In this document: positions 5,747 to 11,131 of the stretch, piece after piece
Layout of the letters: each line of letters starts with the position of its first letter
Numbering within the stretch: the stretch's first letter is position 1
NCBI GenBank assembly: GCA_002361735.1
Contig: DETS01000108.1
Location: forward strand, 969 to 12,099
Source of the DNA: Lachnospiraceae bacterium UBA3282
GTDB lineage: Bacteria > Bacillota > Clostridia > Lachnospirales > Lachnospiraceae
Reading direction: 5' to 3'
Length of the DNA stretch: 11,131 nucleotides
Notes under the pieces: generated by a model
The model's database searches: none
Seen by the model: the letters and a program-made list of their open reading frames with translations, nothing else
Told to the model about the DNA's origin: nothing
Translations under genes and position numbers: made by a program

Positions 5747-8155
5747 CTAATCCGCCGTAAGATATGTCTCCACCTCTATCAACAGCTCCGACAATCCTTC
5801 CCGAAACGCCTGATCATTCTCATAATCCACATTTTGCAGCAACGGAAGATCCTTTTCCAGTTCCTCTCTATGATAAATTGACATCGCAGACCCGGAGCCG
5901 GAAGGATTTTTAACATCCATGGATATCTCCTCCACATTTCCAATCGAGTAAAACAGCATCGCCGCATTAAAGTACATCATATCCTGATCTTCTTTTGTAT
6001 AATGATCCATACTCATCTCATAATCAAACCGCAGGGAATACGGTGCCTCCAACGTCTGCATGGAAAAGCCTCCCTCTCGGTTCAAGGTTGGCGGCAGGGG
6101 CAGGGCATCGACCAGCGCGCCCACCTTGGCATTATCCCCCACATAGGGAGTCCGATTGGCAGTCAAAGCATCGAATAAGGCTTCCCTTCTCTCCTGATTC
6201 AGGCTCAATATGACCACCTGATCTACTGCTGCCCGCAGCTGATTGTCAATATAATCCATTGCTTCCCGGTATTTATCCTTCACCTTCCCCTGATAATCCG
6301 CACTGACATACACATAACAACCTGATTTCATTTCATCTACATTGACTTCATGCGGCTGGTAGGTGACCGTAATCTCCTCATTGGGCAGATAGTCAACCGA
6401 AGTTTCATATTCAGTGGCTTCATGTTCGGTGCTGTCCTCCAGAATATAGGTGGTGTCGTCGTCATTACTATCCGTGCCTGGGACTCCGGCTGCCGCACTC
6501 GAATTAGGTGTATAGGTATGCACTGTTTCTCTTTCGTATGGAACCACCGGTTCCATGACGACGATTTCCTCTTTGGGCAAATAATCTCTCTTTTCTTCCC
6601 CCACCGGCTCCATGACGGCGATTTCCTCGTTGGGCAGATAGTCTCTCTTTTCTTCTTCCTCCGGCTCCTCCAGCGGAATGACCTCCCAGTCCTCGCTGAG
6701 CAGCGGATTTTCATCCGTTTCGGGGTAAGCGGTCCCGCCCTCCGGTTCTGCAGGAAAATAGCGATCCTCATGCCCTAAAACACCCTGTGTGACAGGCGTG
6801 TAGATATGCTCCGTCCTTGACAGCGGCTCCCCCAGATAAGCCCGCAGCAAATAATTATAACCATAGTCCCCGATGGGTAAAACCTGCCGCCCCTCATCCA
6901 CCAACTGCAGTGCGTCTTTAAGCGGCATTCTGGCAAATCTCCCCACTTCCTCCTGCGCGGCAACATGATATATGATAACATTGTCACTTTTTTCATCCAC
7001 TACACAGCCGCTGATATCACCGATACTTGCGGGCAGCGTGATCTGCATATCCGCCCCCGTAACGGTAAGCCCTGTCCGGCTGTCCACGATCGTCCCCCGA
7101 AATCCTGCATCCTTCGTAAAGACGAACAGACATATTGCCGCCGTCAAAACAAAGACAGCCGCCACCGCTATTACAAGCGTCTTCGGTCTTTCGGCAATAA
7201 AGCGAATGCGCTCCTTCACACTCTTTCCGCTGCCCGTCATGGTCGTAGCGGTACAGACCAGATCGGAGGCACGCCCTTTTCGTGTAATAATGGAAAGCAA
7301 GGTCTCCCCATAGGAAATCCGCTCCTCCTCGCCAAGCATTTTAAGCGCCCCCTCGTCACAGGCGAGCTCACAGTCTCGTTTGGAGCAGACCGCCGCCACC
7401 CACACCAGCGGATGGAACCAATACACAGCCACCAGAACGCTGCGCAAAATCGCCCAAAAACTGTCGCCGTGCTTTTTATGGACCAGCTCATGTGTGATTA
7501 CGTGTCGTAATTTATCTGTATCCGTAACCACCTCCGCCGTCAGATAAACCGCCTCGCGGCCCGGAAAACCGTACAGACAGGGCGAAGATATTCCCTCCGC
7601 CAAATAAAAGGCGGGCAGGCGGCGCGTAGGAGTGATTTCCACTTCTTCCGGCAGGTCAAACGGCTGTCTCGTCTTTCTCAATCTGCGGCTAAATACGATA
7701 TTCGTAACCAAAATCCACATCCCTACTACAATCGCACCAATTCCCCAAATAAACCACAGCACATCCAGTCGGGAAAAACCGAATGTTCCCGCCATAAAGA
7801 CAGAAGTAGGTCCGTCTTTTGGCATACTTTCGAGCGTCTCACTGATCTCGTCCGTGGTAAACAGGCGAAACAGGATGCTGCTTGAATCCACCGTCATCTG
7901 AATCGGTTCCTCCAGGCGAATGGTCTCATTCAGCTGCTCCACGATACCGCTCCTGTCTTCCTCCACCAGATCCATCAGGCGAAAATCAGAAAGCGGTCCC
8001 AAATCGACCTGCGCCACACCGGTTCCCACCAGACGAATCGCCACTAACAGCCAAAGCGCATACAATAGTCTGCTGCTGATTTTTCCGCGAAAGATCCATC
8101 GGATCAACAGGATGCACAAAATCAAAACCGTTGCCGTTATCAATATTTCTCTCAT
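5747..8155 (-). CDS. BlaR1/MecR1-type membrane metalloprotease anti-repressor with an unusual C-terminal tail
   Basis: In BlaR1-type proteins, signal sensing outside the cell activates an M56 zinc protease domain that leads to cleavage of the BlaI repressor. This 802-residue protein has transmembrane segments at about 2-20, 28-45, 132-152, 235-256 and 327-347. The protease motif HELVH is at 222-226, and the downstream DCELACDE (261-268) should supply the third zinc ligand (probably E263). After the last membrane segment, about 455 residues should be extracytoplasmic. These comprise a beta-rich region (350-460), an acidic Pro-rich linker with tandem repeats (about 480-605) and a C-terminal domain (about 606-800) that I recall as similar to DUF4825 (YVGDNAKVGALVDALPLP at 671-688). 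The beta-lactamase-like sensor of classical BlaR1 is not visible: no SxxK plus KTG arrangement is seen. GGAGG lies about 10 bases before the ATG. It is 67 bases downstream of blaI and surely cotranscribed. Confidence 0.88.
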   Translation of the reverse strand: MREILITATVLILCILLIRWIFRGKISSRLLYALWLLVAIRLVGTGVAQVDLGPLSDFRLMDLVEEDRSGIVEQLNETIRLEEPIQMTVDSSSILFRLFTTDEISETLESMPKDGPTSVFMAGTFGFSRLDVLWFIWGIGAIVVGMWILVTNIVFSRRLRKTRQPFDLPEEVEITPTRRLPAFYLAEGISSPCLYGFPGREAVYLTAEVVTDTDKLRHVITHELVHKKHGDSFWAILRSVLVAVYWFHPLVWVAAVCSKRDCELACDEGALKMLGEEERISYGETLLSIITRKGRASDLVCTATTMTGSGKSVKERIRFIAERPKTLVIAVAAVFVLTAAICLFVFTKDAGFRGTIVDSRTGLTVTGADMQITLPASIGDISGCVVDEKSDNVIIYHVAAQEEVGRFARMPLKDALQLVDEGRQVLPIGDYGYNYLLRAYLGEPLSRTEHIYTPVTQGVLGHEDRYFPAEPEGGTAYPETDENPLLSEDWEVIPLEEPEEEEKRDYLPNEEIAVMEPVGEEKRDYLPKEEIVVMEPVVPYERETVHTYTPNSSAAAGVPGTDSNDDDTTYILEDSTEHEATEYETSVDYLPNEEITVTYQPHEVNVDEMKSGCYVYVSADYQGKVKDKYREAMDYIDNQLRAAVDQVVILSLNQERREALFDALTANRTPYVGDNAKVGALVDALPLPPTLNREGGFSMQTLEAPYSLRFDYEMSMDHYTKEDQDMMYFNAAMLFYSIGNVEEISMDVKNPSGSGSAMSIYHREELEKDLPLLQNVDYENDQAFREGLSELLIEVETYLTAD
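6542..6655 (-). repeat. 57-bp tandem repeat in the blaR1-like gene
   Basis: Two adjacent 57-bp copies (6599-6655 and 6542-6598) encode 19-residue units of the form EEKRDYLPxEEIxVMEPV at residues 501-518 and 520-537. They differ at only a handful of bases. A third, diverged copy (DYLPNEEITV, residues 588-597, about 6365-6394) lies downstream after a Thr/Ser/Asp-rich stretch. The units fall in the extracytoplasmic linker. Confidence 0.92.
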
Positions 8156-8222
8156 ATCACGCTTTCCTCCATCTTTTGCAGCATTTCTGCCGCCTCAATA
8201 CAATGCAGCCCCTTATCCGCAC

Positions 8223-8615
8223 TCATTTCTCATGCTCACTTTGTTCGGTTCTGTTTCTTTTTGCCCGCTCCAAGATTCCATACAGCTCCTGAATCTCCTC
8301 CTCAGACAATGCCTGATCCTCCACCATGGCGTTGACCATCATACCCAGACTGCCCCGGTACACCTTCTGTAAAAAGCCTTTCGTCTCCTGCATGGAAACC
8401 TCCTCTCTGGTTACCAGCGGGTAAAATATCTTCGCTCTGCCGCCCTCTCTGTGCGCGACCGCGCCCTTCTTTTCCATGCGGGAAAGCATGGTGATCACGA
8501 TATGTTTATCCCAGCCCGTTTCTTTTCCTAACACGTTTTTCAGTTCCGTGATCGTACTCTCGTGCTCCCAGAGCAGATTCATGATCTTCCATTCTCCGTC
8601 CGATAAACTGACCAT
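8223..8615 (-). CDS. BlaI/MecI/CopY-family winged-helix repressor
   Basis: This 130-residue protein is a dimeric DNA-binding repressor of the BlaI/MecI family, whose members are usually 120-130 residues. The N-terminal winged helix (about 1-70) includes LSDGEWKIMNLLWE, the recognition-helix region HIVITMLSRMEKKGAV and the wing HREGGRAKIFYPLV. The C-terminal half (about 73-117) is the dimerisation region containing the site cut in staphylococcal homologues. Here the aligned scissile region reads VNAMVE, with Asn95-Ala96 in place of the Asn-Phe bond. AAAGGA lies 8 bases upstream of the ATG. It precedes the blaR1-like gene and has a strong promoter with two operator-like sites upstream, the standard autoregulated arrangement. 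No beta-lactamase or pbp gene is in the window, so its other targets are unknown. Confidence 0.93.
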   Translation of the reverse strand: MVSLSDGEWKIMNLLWEHESTITELKNVLGKETGWDKHIVITMLSRMEKKGAVAHREGGRAKIFYPLVTREEVSMQETKGFLQKVYRGSLGMMVNAMVEDQALSEEEIQELYGILERAKRNRTEQSEHEK

Positions 8616-8691
8616 ATCTTTTTTCCTTTCTTCCTCTATTCGTGTTTTTTAATGTTTCTGGAAATTCATAATATTAACTTTGGGAAAATAT

Positions 8692-8709
8692 GGTATACAT
8701 CTGTATACC
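8692..8709. promoter_or_regulatory. BlaI-type operator 1
   Basis: An 18-bp near-perfect palindrome, GGTATACA-TC-TGTATACC, contains the TACA-NN-TGTA core known for BlaI/MecI operators. It lies a few bases downstream of the predicted blaI transcription start, so a bound repressor would block early elongation or promoter escape. Confidence 0.8.
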
Positions 8710-8720
8710 GCTTTGTTCGT

Positions 8721-8749
8721 ATCATACACGAAAGGTATACATTTGTCAA
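8721..8749 (-). promoter_or_regulatory. blaI-blaR1 promoter
   Basis: On the minus strand a perfect TTGACA (8744-8749) is followed by a 17-base spacer and TATGAT (8721-8726), nearly a consensus sigma-A promoter. Such a strong promoter makes sense only under repression, and it is overlapped and followed by two BlaI-like sites. The leader to the blaI ATG is about 100 bases. Confidence 0.88.
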
Positions 8750-8750
8750 C
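8734..8750. promoter_or_regulatory. BlaI-type operator 2 (one strong half, one diverged half)
   Basis: GGTATACA-TT-TGTCAAC repeats the first nine bases of operator 1. Its second half is diverged because it doubles as the -35 box (TTGACA on the minus strand). The centres of the two sites are 42 bp apart, about four helical turns, putting two dimers on the same DNA face. Confidence 0.65.
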
Positions 8751-8779
8751 TTGTTTATCTTTTTATATTGATATTCTTG

Positions 8780-9325
8780 GGTCATGATAACTACATGTTG
8801 TATAATAACTTTGATACACAGAAAAAGGATGCGGACCAAAACATAACAGCAGTAATTGCTGATTTTCAACGACAGATTGCCTCCCGGGCAAAAGATCCCA
8901 GTATTTCACATTACTTAAAAAAATATGGATAAGTACCCCTCTGGGTTTTAAATAATATTCTAACGCTAGGTCAAATAAGTAAATTTTACAGCATCTTAAA
9001 ACAACCTGACCGGCAGCAAATTTCCAAAACCTTTGGCATTTTGGATAATCAGCTGGAAAGTATCTTATTTTATTTATCCTCCGTACGAAATTTTTGTGCA
9101 CACGGAAACAGATTATATTGCTTTAGAACCAAACGTCCCCTTGCTGATTTTGATGCACATATGAAACTAAACATACCAAAAACTGATGGAAAAGAATATG
9201 ATTATGGTAAACGAGATTTATTTGCATGCATGCTGGCGTTAAAATATGTGCTTCCAAAATCCGAATATATGAGACTGATTAAAGAAATCTACCGATCACT
9301 CTGGATTGGCGAATGCAGCTACTAA
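8780..9325 (+). pseudogene. Abi_2 (AbiD/AbiF-like, HEPN) abortive infection gene remnant, 5'-truncated and interrupted by a stop
   Basis: One continuous frame, broken only by TAA at 8930-8932, encodes the C-terminal half of an Abi_2 family protein. The part before the stop (from about LGHDNYMLYNNFDTQ to SHYLKKYG) joins directly to VPLWVLNNILTLGQISKFYSIL after it, as in intact members (the KYG-x-PxW region). The later VRNFCAHGNRLY holds the R-x4-H motif expected of HEPN-type RNases. Intact proteins are about 300 residues; only about 180 codons remain. Nothing like the N-terminal half precedes 8780, where the blaI promoter begins. The stretch is clearly AT-richer than the neighbouring genes, suggesting horizontal origin. 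The family assignment rests on remembered motif patterns. A read-through or restart at TTG 9041 is unlikely to give a working protein. Confidence 0.78.
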
Positions 9326-9362
9326 ATTTATTAAAAAAATAACCATTTAGAATTTTAAACTG

Positions 9363-9389
9363 AAAAGGGGTCCCGGATTCCGGAACCCC
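9363..9389 (-). terminator. Terminator of the proS-membrane protein unit
   Basis: On the minus strand GGGGTTCCGG-AAT-CCGGGACCCC forms a 10-position stem with one mismatch and a 3-base loop, followed by TTTT (complement of 9363-9366). It begins 13 bases after the stop codon of the small membrane protein gene. On the plus strand it is followed by a T-rich run (9395-9399), so it may also stop transcripts from the Abi remnant. Confidence 0.85.
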
Positions 9390-9402
9390 ATCATTTTTGT
9401 AC

Positions 9403-9849
9403 TTAATTCATTTCATTTGCATACTTCTTGTACAGTTCTTCCAAATCCGCCTGATCCTGCTCGGACACGTTTTCCTGCAGATACGCCTCTACTTGGGACA
9501 GAGAATCGCTGTCCACGCCATCCCCCACGATCTCTATCACATCGGTAAGCGTGTCGCTGTCCGCATAGCGCTCAATGATCTCCTCCGCTTTCTGCTTATC
9601 GCTTTCCTCCATATGATCTACGATCTCTTTGGCTTTCTCAGCAGCCTGCGGATCTCCCGCACTCTCAAGCGCCGTTTTCACCGCCTGCTCCATCATCGTC
9701 TCGGAAGCTTTTTGGACCACCGCGTGTTTGACTGTTTTAGTCAATGTGCCGCTGGCAATACCAATCACGATCACGATACAAACACCGATCAAGAGACCCA
9801 GAATAATCACGGGGACGAGCCCCTTTTTCTTCTTTCTTCTCCTTGCCAT
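9403..9849 (-). CDS. Small single-pass membrane protein of unknown function
   Basis: I do not recognise a named family for this 148-residue protein. It starts with a very basic segment (MARRRKKKKG). One hydrophobic helix follows at about 11-33 (LVPVIILGLLIGVCIVIVIG and neighbours), and then an acidic, helical, probably coiled or bundled domain rich in Glu, Asp, Lys and Ala to the end. The positive-inside rule puts the N-terminus in the cytoplasm and the acidic domain outside. It contains no Cys beyond the membrane helix and no catalytic motif that I can see. AGGGAG about 6 bases upstream supports the ATG at 9849. It begins 21 bases after the proS stop on the same strand and is followed by a terminator, so it is probably the last gene of a proS transcript. 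Confidence 0.85.
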   Translation of the reverse strand: MARRRKKKKGLVPVIILGLLIGVCIVIVIGIASGTLTKTVKHAVVQKASETMMEQAVKTALESAGDPQAAEKAKEIVDHMEESDKQKAEEIIERYADSDTLTDVIEIVGDGVDSDSLSQVEAYLQENVSEQDQADLEELYKKYANEMN

Positions 9850-9870
9850 AAGCGACTCCCTTCAACGAAC

Positions 9871-11131
9871 TTAGTACGCCCTGCCCCAGTAAACCATCTT
9901 TTTCGCAGGCTTGCCGCAGCAAACGCAGGTATCGCCGATCTGCTCCTGCTCAAACGGCATACAGCGGCTGGTCACGGCAAGTTCTTCCTTGATCTGATCT
10001 TCACAAGCCTGCTCGCCGCACCACATTGCTTTCACAAAACCGGACTTCTCCGCAAAGAGTTTGCGGAACGTCTCCATATCCTTTGCCTCGTAGGTATGCT
10101 CCTCCCTGTGAGCGCGCGCCCTCTCCAGCATCTCCTTCTGCATCTTTGTCAGGATCTCGCCTGCCTTCTCCTCAATCTCATCCAACGAAACCTCGATCTT
10201 TTCTCCGGTATCACGGCGGCAGATTACGCACTTGCCCGCCTCGATATCCTTAGGACCGATCTCCACACGGATCGGAATCCCGCGCATCTCCTGCTCGGAA
10301 AACTTCCAGCCGGGACTCTTGTCGGTATCGTCCACCTTCACGCGGAAGCCTTTCAGCTTCTCCTTCAATTCATTCGCCTTCTCCAGCACGCCCTCTTTCT
10401 TTTGCTGAATCGGGATGATCATGATCTGGGTGGGCGCGATCTTCGGCGGCAGCACGAGTCCCGAATTATCGCCGTGCACCATGATGACCGCACCGATCAG
10501 GCGGGTCGTTGTGCCCCAAGATGTCTGATGTACATATTTTAAGGTATTATCTTTATCGGTATACTGAATATCAAACGCTTTCGCAAAGCCGTCACCGAAA
10601 TTATGGCTGGTGCCGGACTGCAGCGCCTTGCCGTCGTGCATCAACGCCTCGATCGTATAGGTTGCGATCGCTCCCGCAAATTTCTCCTTATCGGTCTTAC
10701 GCCCCTTAATGACGGGAATCGCCAGCACCTCCTCGCAGAAATCCGCGTATACGTTCAGCATCTGAATCGTCCGTTCCTCCGCCTCCTCGGCCGTAGCGTG
10801 CGCCGTATGCCCTTCCTGCCATAAAAATTCACGGCTCCGTAAGAAAGGACGCGTCTCCTTCTCCCAGCGCACAACCGAACACCACTGGTTGCAAACCTGA
10901 GGAAGATCACGGTAAGACTGCACCACATTCTTATAATAATCGCAGAACAGCGTCTCGGAAGTAGGTCTGACACAGAGTTTTTCCTGCAAAGGCTGCAGCC
11001 CGCCGTGCGTCACCCAGGCAACCTCCGGCGCAAAGCCCTCCACATGGTCTTTTTCTTTATTTAACAGACTCTCGGGAATGAACATGGGCAGATAGACATT
11101 TTCTACCCCCGTCTCCTTAAAGCGGTCGTCC
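9871..11131 (-). CDS. proS: Prolyl-tRNA synthetase, type 3 (partial, N-terminus off right edge)
   Basis: ProS charges tRNA-Pro with proline in the cytoplasm. About 419 residues are visible and the frame is still open at 11131, so about the first 50-60 of a usual 475-480 are missing. The first visible residues, DDRFKETGVENVYLPMFIPE, are internal, so the ATG at 11085 is not the start. Class II motif 2 lies in VCNQWCSVVRWEKETRPFLR and motif 3 in the LIGAVIMVHGDNSGL region. The anticodon-binding domain follows. The C-terminal zinc-binding domain typical of archaeal/eukaryote-like ProRS is present: CGEQAC and CVCC supply four Cys with the expected spacings. The chain ends in a Tyr (WGRAY), as in Thermus ProRS. 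There is no editing insertion, as expected for this type. Confidence 0.96.
   Translation of the reverse strand, partial: DDRFKETGVENVYLPMFIPESLLNKEKDHVEGFAPEVAWVTHGGLQPLQEKLCVRPTSETLFCDYYKNVVQSYRDLPQVCNQWCSVVRWEKETRPFLRSREFLWQEGHTAHATAEEAEERTIQMLNVYADFCEEVLAIPVIKGRKTDKEKFAGAIATYTIEALMHDGKALQSGTSHNFGDGFAKAFDIQYTDKDNTLKYVHQTSWGTTTRLIGAVIMVHGDNSGLVLPPKIAPTQIMIIPIQQKKEGVLEKANELKEKLKGFRVKVDDTDKSPGWKFSEQEMRGIPIRVEIGPKDIEAGKCVICRRDTGEKIEVSLDEIEEKAGEILTKMQKEMLERARAHREEHTYEAKDMETFRKLFAEKSGFVKAMWCGEQACEDQIKEELAVTSRCMPFEQEQIGDTCVCCGKPAKKMVYWGRAY

Noticed and set aside
6542..6655. Tandem repeat as a CRISPR-like array
   Set aside because: The units are directly adjacent without spacers and stay in frame within the blaR1-like coding sequence.
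8690..8779. ATG at 8690 as the start of the Abi-like gene
   Set aside because: It sits inside a BlaI-type operator and antisense promoter, lacks a ribosome binding site, and the family resemblance begins only near 8780.
9041..9325. Independent small gene starting at TTG 9041
   Set aside because: The same frame runs upstream to 8933 with clear Abi_2 similarity and continues before the TAA, so it is a fragment of a broken gene.
9397..10542. Long plus-strand open frame of 381 codons
   Set aside because: It is antisense to proS and the small membrane protein gene; its His/Leu-rich composition is the usual shadow of a GC-rich coding strand.

Overview
The window looks like an ordinary chromosomal stretch of a gut-type Clostridia bacterium, most likely a Lachnospiraceae member. 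This is inferred from a class II (Firmicutes-type) galT, an archaeal/eukaryote-like (type 3) prolyl-tRNA synthetase with a C-terminal zinc domain, BlaI/BlaR1-type regulation, strong AGGAGG-like ribosome binding sites and moderate GC with AT-rich intergenic gaps. Both ends cut through genes. No rRNA, tRNA, CRISPR array or insertion sequence was seen.

Layout, left to right. (1) Positions 1-3660 hold a minus-strand galactose module: an AraC-family regulator, then galK, then galT running off the left edge. Its regulator promoter is packed against the terminator of the next gene. (2) Positions 3664-4612 hold a minus-strand gene for a membrane-anchored N-acetylmuramoyl-L-alanine amidase with a well-formed terminator. 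(3) Positions 4690-5729 hold a plus-strand gene for an AraC-type DNA-binding domain fused to a VOC (glyoxalase-like) domain. The domain junction carries a near-perfect ribosome binding site and ATG, so a free VOC protein may also be made. A 13-bp-stem hairpin separates this gene from the convergent gene that follows. (4) Positions 5747-8750 hold a minus-strand blaI-blaR1 pair. The promoter is almost consensus and carries two BlaI-like operators. The BlaR1-like protein has the M56 metalloprotease core, but instead of a penicillin-binding sensor it has a long extracytoplasmic tail with a 57-bp tandem repeat and a domain resembling DUF4825. (5) Positions about 8780-9325 hold a 5'-truncated, stop-interrupted remnant of an Abi_2 (HEPN-type abortive infection) gene, AT-rich and divergent from blaI. 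(6) Positions 9363-11131 hold a minus-strand proS, cut by the right edge, followed 21 bases later by a small single-pass membrane protein gene and a terminator.

How they work together: the galactose genes form a Leloir-pathway unit (GalK makes galactose-1-phosphate, GalT exchanges it with UDP-glucose), probably controlled by the adjacent AraC protein. BlaR1 and BlaI form a self-contained sense, cleave and derepress circuit whose signal cannot be read from the window; no beta-lactamase gene is present. The other genes look like independent transcription units. I see no convincing new multi-gene defence or mobile system. The most interesting points are the internal start in the AraC-VOC gene, the unusual BlaR1 sensor tail, and the dead Abi remnant beside the bla-type circuit.
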